A model generated the notes under the pieces. The model was given only the letters and a program-made list of their open reading frames with translations. It ran no database searches and was not told the origin of the DNA. From NCBI GenBank assembly GCA_007693555.1, contig REDJ01000089.1, forward strand, positions 1 through 47,645: 47,645 bases of DNA. The letters are read 5' to 3'. Made by a program: the position numbers and the translations under genes. Each line of letters opens with the position of its first letter. Position 1 is the stretch's first letter. Positions 16,275 through 25,296 of this stretch are shown here, one piece after another. This DNA is from Bacteroidota bacterium. Lineage in GTDB: Bacteria > Bacteroidota > Bacteroidia > Bacteroidales > UBA7960.

Positions 16275-16817
16275 TTACCGATTGTCCTGATCTTCTTCAC
16301 CAAATGATTTAATACGATCAATGGTCTCCCTGACCACAATAAAATCCTTAGCCGGAATCACAGCCGGTGCAAATGCCCCTATTTTATCATAAAGCAGGCT
16401 GTTGTGCCTTGTTTTTTCTGACATCAGAAGTTCATTGCGATTGAAGTAATTGAAAAAAATAAGAAAAACACTCAACACAAATGCAATTTTCAAAACCCCG
16501 GCTGCCACACCTGCCAGCCGGTTAAAAATATTGAGACCTGTGGCCTTAAAGATTTTTTCAATAAATCTTCCCATCATGTTAACCAGGAAAACCACTATAA
16601 CAAAAATGATCACAAAAACGATGATCTTTACTGTCATCACATTCCAGTCGAAAAGACTTTCAACAATTTGCCCGACGATATGGGCAAAAAGGGCAGCCAG
16701 AAAAACCCCTGCTACCAGCCCTGCCAGTGCGGCTGCCTCGCGGGCAAGTCCCCTGGAAAATCCCCGTATACCGCCTAAGGCAAGCGGTATGGCCAGTATA
16801 ATATCTACATGGTTCAT
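16275..16817 (-). CDS. CvpA family membrane protein
   Basis: The 180-residue protein has four hydrophobic helices (about 5-22, 25-48, 63-85 and 104-124), beginning MNHVDIILAIPLALGGIRGFSRGL, the typical CvpA opening with the G-x-x-RG-x-x-RG turn. CvpA proteins are linked to colicin V production in Escherichia coli and to envelope homeostasis elsewhere; the mechanism is unclear. It lies 12 bases downstream of the EVE-domain gene on the same strand and is probably in one transcript with it. Confidence 0.85.
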   Translation of the reverse strand: MNHVDIILAIPLALGGIRGFSRGLAREAAALAGLVAGVFLAALFAHIVGQIVESLFDWNVMTVKIIVFVIIFVIVVFLVNMMGRFIEKIFKATGLNIFNRLAGVAAGVLKIAFVLSVFLIFFNYFNRNELLMSEKTRHNSLLYDKIGAFAPAVIPAKDFIVVRETIDRIKSFGEEDQDNR

Positions 16818-16829
16818 TTTATAAAAATT

Positions 16830-17240
16830 TTATTCCCCTTCGCCAAGTTGTAAAATAATATCAAATTCCTCCTTCTTGAGAGGCATTACCGAAAGTCTCG
16901 ATTGTTTAACAAGAGCAATGTTTTCAAGGCGCTCATCTTTTTTGATTTGCGCCAGGTTGACCGGTTTTTTCAATGCATCAACCGGAACCAGGTCCACAAC
17001 CACCCAGCGATCATCATCAGCAGTGGGATCAGGATAATGTTCTTTTACCACTTTGGCATAACCCATCACCTCTTTGGAAGAAACACTATGATAAAAAAGT
17101 ACAAGATCTCCTCTTTTCATTTCTTTCAGGTTGTTGCGCGCCTGGTAGTTGCGTACTCCTTCCCACATGGTTTTTCCTTCTTTAACAAATCTTTCCCATG
17201 AAAATGCATCCGGTTCAGACTTTACAAGCCAGTGATTCAT
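16830..17240 (-). CDS. EVE domain protein
   Basis: The 136-residue protein is a complete EVE domain (PUA-like fold), with the opening HWLVKSEPDAFSWE and WEGVRNYQARNNL typical of the family, followed by GDLVLFYHS. EVE domains bind modified bases in DNA or RNA through an aromatic pocket. As a stand-alone protein it is common in bacteria, and its ligand here is unknown. It lies 14 bases downstream of holA and just upstream of cvpA on the same strand. Confidence 0.92.
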   Translation of the reverse strand: MNHWLVKSEPDAFSWERFVKEGKTMWEGVRNYQARNNLKEMKRGDLVLFYHSVSSKEVMGYAKVVKEHYPDPTADDDRWVVVDLVPVDALKKPVNLAQIKKDERLENIALVKQSRLSVMPLKKEEFDIILQLGEGE

Positions 17241-17254
17241 AAACGTTGTCTTTC

Positions 17255-18262
17255 TTAATTTAATATTTTGTAAATCAATTCTTTAAGTAAGGCGCCCTCA
17301 TCAGCTGACTGATTATCAACACCTTTATATTTTAAATCATATTCTCTCAACAAAGAAAAAATCTCCACCAGTTTGCCAGGAGCGAAGGACCTTGCAGCTT
17401 TCTGAACCCCCGTTACCATCCAGGGTGATATCCCCAGTTCGGAGGCTGCATTTCGCTGGCTCTTATCTTTCAAATGGTGAAAAAGAAACAGTCTTGTAAA
17501 AAAACTGTGCAGCACTGCAAGGGTAACCACATAGGGATTGGATTTTTGATTATCGCCAAAGTATTTTACAATCTGGAATGATTTGAAAGCGTCCCGGGAA
17601 GCAAGTGCTTCCTGCAGTTCAAAAACATTGAAATCCTTGCTGATGCCTATATTTTGTTCAATCAGCAATGGTGTGATCTCCTGTCCTTTGGGAAGTGAAA
17701 TAAACACCTTCTGTATTTCATTGACCACTTTCCCCAGATCATTTCCCAGGTGATCGGCCAGCATCTGGGTGGCTTTGTTTCCTATTTTATATCCATGACG
17801 AGACACGTATTTCTGAATCCAATCGGGCATCTTATTGTCATAGACCTTTTTGGAATCCATCACCACACCGTTTTTACCAACTGCTTTTACAAAACGTGAA
17901 TTTTTACGAATCGTTTTGTATTTGTAGCAAATGACCAGAAGCGTGGAATTCAAAGGACTTTCAGCATAAGGTTCGAGCTTTTCAATTTCCTTTATATTCT
18001 GAGCTTCCTTTACAATTACTACCTGGTGGTTGGCCATCATGGGGAAGCGTTTTGCAGTGCTTATAATGGTAGGAACATCAGTTTCACGGCCATATAAAAC
18101 CGTCTGGTTGAATTCCTTTTCGTTAACATCCAGCACATTCTCTTCAATATATTTGGAAATCACATCGATATAGAAAGGCTCCTCTCCCATCAATAAATAC
18201 ACGGGATAGTAAACTTTGTTACGCAGGTCTTTAAATATTTCCTCCCAGTTTTGTTCCTTCAT
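17255..18262 (-). CDS. holA: DNA polymerase III subunit delta
   Basis: The 335-residue protein matches HolA in length and layout: an N-terminal AAA+-like domain opening with VYLLMGEEPFYIDVI, a middle region with the sequence KKVYDNKMPDWIQKYV, and a C-terminal collar domain (about 215-335) containing FKSFQIVKYFGDNQKSNPYVV. Delta is the wrench of the clamp loader, opening the beta clamp for loading on DNA. It lies 35 bases after the AMP nucleosidase gene on the same strand and 14 bases before the EVE gene. Confidence 0.9.
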   Translation of the reverse strand: MKEQNWEEIFKDLRNKVYYPVYLLMGEEPFYIDVISKYIEENVLDVNEKEFNQTVLYGRETDVPTIISTAKRFPMMANHQVVIVKEAQNIKEIEKLEPYAESPLNSTLLVICYKYKTIRKNSRFVKAVGKNGVVMDSKKVYDNKMPDWIQKYVSRHGYKIGNKATQMLADHLGNDLGKVVNEIQKVFISLPKGQEITPLLIEQNIGISKDFNVFELQEALASRDAFKSFQIVKYFGDNQKSNPYVVTLAVLHSFFTRLFLFHHLKDKSQRNAASELGISPWMVTGVQKAARSFAPGKLVEIFSLLREYDLKYKGVDNQSADEGALLKELIYKILN

Positions 18263-18297
18263 AGGATATTACAGGCTTAAAAGCAAGAATCAGGTTA

Positions 18298-19083
18298 TTA
18301 ATGTTCTTCAAAATCAAATTTCAGATGCTTCACTGTAAGACCGTTGTTTATTAATTCGTTGAGTGAGTCAATTCCAATTTCAAGGTGCTGACTTACGTAG
18401 TTTTTAGTTACTATTTTATCCTTTTCTTCAGTTTTGACCCCTGTGGAGATCATGGGCTGGTCTGAGACCAGCAGCAATGCACCTGTAGGTATCTTATTAT
18501 AAAAACCTACAGAAAATATAGTAGCTGTTTCCATATCAATACCCATACAACGTATTTTAATCAAATATTTTTTGAACTCATCATCGTGCTCCCATACCCT
18601 TCGGTTGGTCGTGTAAATAGTGCCTGTCCAATAGTCCAGATTGTGATTACGGATGTTGGTAGAAACTGCTTTCTGCAGGTTAAATGCAGGTAAAGCCGGT
18701 ACTTCGGGTGGAAAATAGTCATTGGATGTTCCATCACCCCGAATGGCTGCAATGGGCAAGATGAGATCACCCAACTGGTTAATTTTTTTCAATCCGCCGC
18801 ATTTCCCCAGGAACAAAACTGCTTTGGGTTCTATAGCGCTTAAAAGATCCATTATTGTGGCTGCATTAGCACTACCCATTCCAAAATTGATTATAGTAAT
18901 ATCCTCATGTGTGCTGCTGGGCATAACACGGTCAAGACCATTGATTTTGGCATTGAACTTTTTGGCAAAAAGATTCACATAATGATTGAAGTTGGTCAGA
19001 AGAATATATTTTCCAAATTCCTCAATTTGCATACCTGTATAGCGCGGTAGCCAGTTTTCTACAATTTCCTCTCTTGTCTTCAT
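18298..19083 (-). CDS. amn: AMP nucleosidase (short form)
   Basis: The 261-residue member of the nucleoside phosphorylase superfamily has the segment NFGMGSANAATIMDLL, the conserved GKCGGLKK turn and GIDMETATIFSVGF, in which Met-Glu contacts the ribose. It splits AMP into adenine and ribose 5-phosphate. It is much shorter than E. coli Amn (about 480 residues) because the N-terminal domain is absent, which is normal for Bacteroidota. A TAACTTTG box lies 87 bases upstream of the ATG on this strand. It is probably the first gene of the holA-EVE-cvpA run. Confidence 0.88.
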   Translation of the reverse strand: MKTREEIVENWLPRYTGMQIEEFGKYILLTNFNHYVNLFAKKFNAKINGLDRVMPSSTHEDITIINFGMGSANAATIMDLLSAIEPKAVLFLGKCGGLKKINQLGDLILPIAAIRGDGTSNDYFPPEVPALPAFNLQKAVSTNIRNHNLDYWTGTIYTTNRRVWEHDDEFKKYLIKIRCMGIDMETATIFSVGFYNKIPTGALLLVSDQPMISTGVKTEEKDKIVTKNYVSQHLEIGIDSLNELINNGLTVKHLKFDFEEH

Positions 19084-19169
19084 ATTGGCCGGTTTTATTT
19101 GATTGAACAGTTTTAATTGCTAAAATACGGTTAATTCAGCTATGTTTGGGTGAGAATTAAAAAATTGGG

Positions 19170-19177
19170 CAAAGTTA
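19170..19177 (-). promoter_or_regulatory. -7 promoter box (TAACTTTG) for the amn-holA run
   Basis: Plus strand reads CAAAGTTA, an exact TAnnTTTG match on the minus strand, 87 bases upstream of the AMP nucleosidase ATG. No clear TTTG -33 element at the usual 19-21-base spacing. Confidence 0.5.
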
Positions 19178-19438
19178 GTGCTTTTTGCCATGTTAAATTA
19201 ATGTTGTCAATCGTTGGCAGAGTTAACGCATTAAAATCTGATTCGATATGCCAATTTAAACCTTATTACTTAGTAATCTAAGGTAAATAAAATGATGTAT
19301 TTAGGGAAAAAGACTGCTATTCACTTATGCAACTTACAATTACAAAAATTATATCTATGTTAACCGATAGACCTGTAAAATACTATAAAAGAGATATTAG
19401 GGCTAACGCCCCTTTGAGAAGGGAATGATTGCTTTTGT

Positions 19439-19605
19439 TACGAAGATTTTGGGGCTACGCCCCAACAAACCAAACAAGCAAATTTAATTACGCCATAGCT
19501 AAATAACCTAATGCATTGTACCCCATAACAAAGCTAATCTATTAATATTCATTAATAAAATAATTTGCTCTAACCCAAAGGGGCGTTAGCCCCACAATCT
19601 TCGTA
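19439..19605. repeat. 167-base segment bounded by imperfect inverted repeats
   Basis: The 25 bases at 19439-19463 (TACGAAGATT...GGGGCTACGCCCC) match the reverse complement of 19580-19605 except for one substitution and one inserted base. The interior is AT-rich and non-coding. The layout resembles a REPIN or small MITE. A further related GGGCTAACGCCCC lies at 19400-19412. Confidence 0.7.
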
Positions 19606-19952
19606 GAATAATGTATTTAATCAGGCCAATTAAGGGGCCTAGCCCTGTAATAAAACATGAACTGATTATCGGTTATGATTAATAATTTCCTGAAGTTTGT
19701 ATTATTAAAGAGGTTCCTTGCTCCATTTGTTGCGCTATTAATGAAAATCTATAAGTTGTGTCCGTAAAAAATAACAAGAGGCTTTGCATTGCCGAAAATA
19801 ACAGATTTTTCTAAAGGTCAGCAGTTGAGATGGGAAATGTAAGCCCAGTGAAACCAATCTTAATTTTCACAAACAACAAATTTCTTATTTTATCGAACAA
19901 CAATAATTTATGCTCTTAATTTGTACTTTCGTAGCGTCAAAAACCTGAAAGA

Positions 19953-20405
19953 ATGATACAACTGAATCTTCCTTCCTATTCTTTTAAAACTTCCCGGAAA
20001 GGAGAAAAAACATGGATTTTTGACTCATTCCGAAAATCCTGGTTTGTGCTTACACCCGAAGAATGGGTGCGGCAAAATTTTCTTACGTGGCTTTGCCATG
20101 CGCACGGGTATCCCAAAGGGCTCATAGCCGTGGAGGCCACACTCAAATACAATACCCTGAAAATGCGTGCCGATGCCGTAGTTTACAGCCCAAACGGCAA
20201 ACCTCTGATGATTGTTGAATGCAAAGCCCCCGGCGTAAGCATATCCCAGCAAACTCTCGAGCAGGCTGCCAGATACAATTTCAGCTTCCAAACCCGCTAT
20301 CTTACTCTCACCAATGGGCTGATGCATTATTGCTGCCGCATTGACCTTGAAAGCAAAAAACTGGTTTTTCTTGATGATTTCCCAGGATATAAAGAAATCT
20401 GTTAA
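19953..20405 (+). CDS. HsdR N-terminal-like nuclease-fold protein
   Basis: The 150-residue protein matches the stand-alone 'type I restriction enzyme R protein N-terminal' (HSDR_N_2) family. Motifs of the PD-(D/E)xK fold are visible: Asp74 in MRADAVVY and Glu89-x-Lys91 in LMIVECKAP, preceded by TPEEWVRQNF. No helicase part or methylase/specificity gene is nearby, so this is not a restriction system by itself. In Bacteroidota these proteins are frequently found near holA, as here, though AMP nucleosidase and a repeat-rich spacer lie between. The role is unknown; DNA repair or replication-linked nuclease activity is possible. Confidence 0.82.
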   Translation: MIQLNLPSYSFKTSRKGEKTWIFDSFRKSWFVLTPEEWVRQNFLTWLCHAHGYPKGLIAVEATLKYNTLKMRADAVVYSPNGKPLMIVECKAPGVSISQQTLEQAARYNFSFQTRYLTLTNGLMHYCCRIDLESKKLVFLDDFPGYKEIC

Positions 20406-20501
20406 TTCCGTATTTCTCTGGAAATCCTGACCTGTGCTTTTTGTATTTTTACATTCCGAAAGAAATTTCTCAATCCATATTCACTGAAACCTGTGTACCG
20501 G

Positions 20502-23366
20502 ATGCAATGCACTAAAAAATATTTTTATCTCGTTTTAATTCTATTTTGCCTTACGTCTTTTTTCCCATTTGAAGCGATAAGTAACGATTTTGACCCTCCT
20601 GTTTTTTCCATGCCCGAAAATATTTCCGACGAGGAATACATCCCGGGTAAAATCATTTTTAAGCTAAGGGAGGAAGCCCGCCCGCAAAAAAAAGCTGAAG
20701 AAATTACAATGCCGGGCATGCAAAGAAACCTTGTAAAAATTGGTGCAACAGAAACCCAAAGAATATTTCCTGAGCATACTCCTCCGGTTAAAGCTTTACA
20801 TGTATCAGGTCAGCCCTACATTGACCTGAGCCTTATCTATAAAACGGAGGTTCCCGGAGATATATCACTGGAAGAAGCTATAAACAGTTTGTATGCAAGC
20901 GGAATGGTGGAATATGCACAGCCCTGGTATATTCCCAAACCTCTTTTTGAGCCTGACGATCCTTTTACCGGTTCTCAGTATTACCTGAACAACATTCAGG
21001 CCTTTGAAGCCTGGGCCATTGAACAGGGTGACACCAATATTGTAATTGCCATCGTAGATACGGGAATTGACCTGTTTCACCCCGACCTCATCCATGATAT
21101 TGCCTACAATTATGACGATCCCATCAACGGTGAAGACAGTGACAATGACGGCTACATTGATAATTTTTACGGATGGGACCTGGGCGAAAACGATAACTAT
21201 CCTCAGTATAATGCAAATCCTCATGGGATTCACGTTGCAGGAATTGCCGGTGCTTCTACCAATAACGGTACCGGCATGGCAGGAGTAGGCTTCAACAGCC
21301 GCATACTTCCGGTTAAGGTGAGTGATGCTGACGGGAAACTGGTAAAGGCATACGAAGGTATAGTATATGCTGCCGATCAAGGGGCACAGGTAATTAATTG
21401 CAGCTGGGGAGGTGTAATCTCACCCGGACAGTTCGGCCAGGATATTATCAATTATGCTGTTATTAACAAAGATGCAGTTGTTATTGCTGCAGCAGGAAAC
21501 TCAAATAACCAGGTGCGTCTTTATCCTGCTTCATATAACAATGCTGTCAGTGTTGCTGCCACAAACATCAATGATTTGAAATGGGAAGGTTCAAGTTTTG
21601 GCAATCTGGTTGATCTTTCCGCACCAGGTGCTGCAATCTTCTCAACATGGACCAATGGCTCTTACCTTTCGGGTAACGGCACATCCATGGCAGCGCCCAT
21701 GGTATCGGGTGCTGCAGCTTTACTCAGGGCACATTATCCTGAGTATTCTGCAATGCAGATTGCAGCCCAGTTAAAAGTAACTACCGATATCATAGATACT
21801 ATACAAGGGAATGAAGATTATGCAGGACTAATGGGAACAGGGCGTTTAAACATTTTCCGGGCCCTCACAGAGAACCACCATCCTTATATTTTGCTTACAG
21901 AGTTTGAACACCCGGTATCGCACTACCAGCTTTACAACCCAGGAGAAGCTTTTAGCCTGGGTGCACGTTTTAAGAATCTGCTGGCATCTGCGCAAAATAT
22001 TACAGCTGTGATTTCGACAAATTCACAATATATAGATGTCATATCAGGAGAATCCCTGCTTGGTTCGCTGGAACACATGAGTATTGCAGATAATTTTGAA
22101 AATCCGTTCATGCTGCAGATTAGCCCTGATATACCCCCAAGCCACGAAATAAATTTCACTATCAGCTTTTTTACAGAAACAGATGCATTTGCCGGAAGAC
22201 AAAATTTCACCCTCACTTTTAACCTGGATTATTTGCACATGCAGGTAAACCAGATTCAAACTACAGTAAACAGTAAAGGCAATATTGGTTATAACTACCC
22301 CAACTATAGTCAGGGACTTGGGTTTCTATACAGCAACACAAATCAAAACAGGTCTTTGATTAGAAGTGCCGGTTTCCTGGCGGGTGTCTCAACAGCAAAA
22401 GTTGTGGACAATATTTACGGTGCTGTTGAAAACTCTTTCAGCAATCTGCTTACTCCCCGCAAAAATGCGAGAAAAAAGGACGAGCCTCTGATGGGAGACC
22501 TGCATATTACCGGAAGCTTCACTGACAGCCTGGCCGGTACCGCGAAAATCGGAATTAAGGTAAACTACGATGTTTATGCCTTTGAAGAAGCACCGGCAGA
22601 TAAATTCCTTATATTGGAATATCAGATCATCAATCAGTCAGGTGAAAATCTCCCCGGGTTTTATGCAGCATTTTTTGCCGACTGGTCTTTACAGGATATC
22701 CGCAATCACCGGGCAGCATTTGATGCAGAAAATAAAATGGGTTATGCCTTTTCAGCCAACGGAGGAAATTATAAGGGTATTCAGTTGCTTAGCCATGACA
22801 ATGTCAGACATTACGCTTTCGATAACCAGGGGTTTGGTGGAAGTATAAATATCAGTGACGGTTTTACTTCCTTTGAAAAATATACTGCACTAAAATCTAC
22901 ACGCAACACTGCCGGTGTATTTGACAAAGACAATGACATCAGTACGCTACTGGGTGCAGGTCCCTTTCTCTTTCAAAAGGATGACACTCTGCATATTGCA
23001 TTTGCCTTGCTTGCCGGCGACCATATCAACGACTTGCAGGCCAGTGCACAACTGGCTGCAATGATATATAACGGAGATGAAGAGCTCTCCTCCCGTGAGC
23101 CCCATAACAAATTCCTTGTTTTAGCGCTGTATCCCAACCCAATAACACATACGCTGAATCTTGAATTTTTCATGGAAAAACCCGGAAAGATAGAAATCAG
23201 AATTTACGACATCAATGCCCGAATGATTTCTTCGCATAGAAAAAACATTGCCCAACCCGGAAAACAATTATTCAGAAAAGATGCAGAAAAACTGCTGCCA
23301 GGCAGCTATATAATACAGGTAATAACACCGGAAAAAGTCCAAAGCATTAAGTTTAGCAAACAATAG
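20502..23366 (+). CDS. Secreted S8 subtilase with T9SS type A sorting domain
   Basis: I place the start at the ATG at 20502 (an upstream GTG at 20493 is possible), giving 954 residues. A signal peptide (about 1-27) and a propeptide-like region (to about 150) precede the catalytic domain with Asp186 (AIVDTGID), His241 (HGIHVAG, where HGTHVAG is usual), the oxyanion Asn333 (AAAGN) and Ser395 (GNGTSMAAP). A long beta-rich middle region follows. The last 80 residues (LYPNPITHTLNLEF to the terminal SIKFSKQ) form a type IX secretion sorting domain, so the enzyme should be exported across the outer membrane and attached to the surface or released. It is transcribed alone. Confidence 0.93.
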   Translation: MQCTKKYFYLVLILFCLTSFFPFEAISNDFDPPVFSMPENISDEEYIPGKIIFKLREEARPQKKAEEITMPGMQRNLVKIGATETQRIFPEHTPPVKALHVSGQPYIDLSLIYKTEVPGDISLEEAINSLYASGMVEYAQPWYIPKPLFEPDDPFTGSQYYLNNIQAFEAWAIEQGDTNIVIAIVDTGIDLFHPDLIHDIAYNYDDPINGEDSDNDGYIDNFYGWDLGENDNYPQYNANPHGIHVAGIAGASTNNGTGMAGVGFNSRILPVKVSDADGKLVKAYEGIVYAADQGAQVINCSWGGVISPGQFGQDIINYAVINKDAVVIAAAGNSNNQVRLYPASYNNAVSVAATNINDLKWEGSSFGNLVDLSAPGAAIFSTWTNGSYLSGNGTSMAAPMVSGAAALLRAHYPEYSAMQIAAQLKVTTDIIDTIQGNEDYAGLMGTGRLNIFRALTENHHPYILLTEFEHPVSHYQLYNPGEAFSLGARFKNLLASAQNITAVISTNSQYIDVISGESLLGSLEHMSIADNFENPFMLQISPDIPPSHEINFTISFFTETDAFAGRQNFTLTFNLDYLHMQVNQIQTTVNSKGNIGYNYPNYSQGLGFLYSNTNQNRSLIRSAGFLAGVSTAKVVDNIYGAVENSFSNLLTPRKNARKKDEPLMGDLHITGSFTDSLAGTAKIGIKVNYDVYAFEEAPADKFLILEYQIINQSGENLPGFYAAFFADWSLQDIRNHRAAFDAENKMGYAFSANGGNYKGIQLLSHDNVRHYAFDNQGFGGSINISDGFTSFEKYTALKSTRNTAGVFDKDNDISTLLGAGPFLFQKDDTLHIAFALLAGDHINDLQASAQLAAMIYNGDEELSSREPHNKFLVLALYPNPITHTLNLEFFMEKPGKIEIRIYDINARMISSHRKNIAQPGKQLFRKDAEKLLPGSYIIQVITPEKVQSIKFSKQ

Positions 23367-23588
23367 GAAACTATGTTTTTGCGCTCAACCGGTTACTCTC
23401 TTTTGCATTCTTTCTGAAAAAAAGCGTTACAACAAACCAATCTGAACATAAAAAAAGGTTGCAAAACCCTTGAGATAATACCGGCAAAAATTTCTTTTGC
23501 AACTAAGTAGTATCACTTAACTTAAATATCAAAGAATGACTAATTTAGTTGCTCAAAATTAAACCTGAATTTTTAAAGCACAGAAACT

Positions 23589-25202
23589 ATGAAAACCCCA
23601 TTTCATAAAAGAAGATGGAAAGCTCCGGTAATTATTGTTCTTGCACTTCTTATGATCAATTCCTGCGATCATTCTTATCTTGATGCAATTGACAATATGG
23701 AAGATTACACATACGAAGGTATTTTTGCTGTACCATTGGTCAGCTCAAGCCTTTCTATCAATGACCTGATTGATACCGATGAGTTGGGAGGAATTGAAAC
23801 TGATGAAGAAAACCTTATTTGGCTGGTTTACAAGGGTAGGGTTTTTTCTGCGCCGGCAACAGAAATTTTCAGTCTTTCCGAGCAGCAATACAATTTTACG
23901 GTTGAAATTCCTAACCCTGGCTCGAAAAACACATTTGAAGTTGAGGAGGATTTCCCCTGGAATCCGGTTGGTGATGAAACACTTAGCAGAATAAAATTCC
24001 TTTCGGGTAATTATCATATAGAACTGGAAGCAGATCAGTTGATTGCCGACGGGTACACCATAGATGTACAATTTGAAATCCTGAATTCCCAGGCAGCGGA
24101 TTCAAATCCCCTGAGCGGACAGTTTTCAGCAATTCAGCCGGCAGATATAAACCTTGAAGATGCAATTATTGAATTCAAGAATGACACCAATTCCTTCAGC
24201 GTGTTATTTACCATAGAAATTGGCGGAACCGGAAACCCGGACAATGCACCTTATGAAATCAGCATAAGCCAGTCGATGCAACAACCGGCCTATGATTTTA
24301 TTTATGGATATTTCGGACAGATAACCTTCCCTGTGGGAAATACGGAAATTGAACTGGGGTTATACAAGAATGCCAACCTGGCAGAAGTATTTTTTGAAGC
24401 TCCCAATATTGAAGTAATTTCCAAAAATTCTTTTGGCGCTCCAATGGCTCTGGTATTTCACGAATTCTTTGCATCCAACAATGATGATGAATCCATAGAT
24501 ATCAATTATCAGTATCAGGAAGACCATTGGTATGTAAATTCACCTGATGCACCCGGTGATACGGCATTTACTGTTGAATTGCTTGACAGAAGCAATACCA
24601 ATATTGATGAGGTTATGAATATCAGACCTGTAAGTGTTTACTATGATGTATCGGGCCAACTGAATCCTGAGGGAGACAGTTCTGTCGAAAATTTCATCAA
24701 ACATTACAGCCACATGAGCATAGATGTTGAGGTAAACCTTCCGCTTTTTGGCAGGGTTGACAACTTCGAATTGCAGGATACACTGGAGCTTTCATCAATC
24801 AGGGACCTCCCCGAAGAAATTGAATGGATGGAGATAAAACTTACCATGGAAAACGGGTTTCCCTTTGAGGCAAATGTTGAGCTTTATTTTGTTGATGAAA
24901 ACAACCAGATATTTGGAGCCCTGTTTGGTGAACCCGACCCAAAAAACATAATTGAAGCCGCTCCCACTGATCCCGTAACCATGATTGTTACCGAAAACGT
25001 AAAAAAAGACCCTATTTTTATATCACTTTCTCAAGACAAGATTGACGACATAAGAAATGCTGAAGGTTTCATCCTTGAGGTAAATTTCAATACATATAAT
25101 CATGAATTGGAGCAATCAGTAAAAATTCTTGACAACTACCGTATTGGTATTGAAATGGGTGTGAGAGTAAAAGTAAAAGCAACACTGTCTGATGACGACT
25201 GA
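23589..25202 (+). CDS. Uncharacterised beta-rich lipoprotein
   Basis: The 537-residue protein starts with a basic N-terminus, a hydrophobic stretch at 13-25 and a lipobox LLMINSC with acceptor Cys26. The mature part is acidic, rich in alternating hydrophobic positions and in Asn/Asp, as in surface beta-sandwich proteins; no catalytic motif or named domain was recognised. It comes 222 bases after the subtilase and about 94 bases before a DUF5723 outer-membrane protein, and the pairing suggests an outer-membrane protein with a lipoprotein partner. The function is unknown. Confidence 0.75.
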   Translation: MKTPFHKRRWKAPVIIVLALLMINSCDHSYLDAIDNMEDYTYEGIFAVPLVSSSLSINDLIDTDELGGIETDEENLIWLVYKGRVFSAPATEIFSLSEQQYNFTVEIPNPGSKNTFEVEEDFPWNPVGDETLSRIKFLSGNYHIELEADQLIADGYTIDVQFEILNSQAADSNPLSGQFSAIQPADINLEDAIIEFKNDTNSFSVLFTIEIGGTGNPDNAPYEISISQSMQQPAYDFIYGYFGQITFPVGNTEIELGLYKNANLAEVFFEAPNIEVISKNSFGAPMALVFHEFFASNNDDESIDINYQYQEDHWYVNSPDAPGDTAFTVELLDRSNTNIDEVMNIRPVSVYYDVSGQLNPEGDSSVENFIKHYSHMSIDVEVNLPLFGRVDNFELQDTLELSSIRDLPEEIEWMEIKLTMENGFPFEANVELYFVDENNQIFGALFGEPDPKNIIEAAPTDPVTMIVTENVKKDPIFISLSQDKIDDIRNAEGFILEVNFNTYNHELEQSVKILDNYRIGIEMGVRVKVKATLSDDD

Positions 25203-25296
25203 AAACAGCACATACCGTTTCAACCGGAAGCCGTCATGCATTGAATAATTTTAAAAAGATTACAGTTTAAAAGGGAAATTTAATACAAAATTGATC

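Larger units (their letters stand above)
19084..19952. other. 869-base spacer with palindromic repeats
   Basis: The gap holds the amn promoter region, then repeats built on GGGGCTAACGCCCC-like palindromes at about 19400-19413, 19451-19463, 19580-19593 and 19633-19647. Otherwise it is AT-rich, with nothing that codes convincingly and no RNA gene recognised. The last 60 bases should hold the promoter of the HsdR-N-like gene; TACTTTCG at about 19925-19932 is a near match to TAnnTTTG. Confidence 0.55.
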
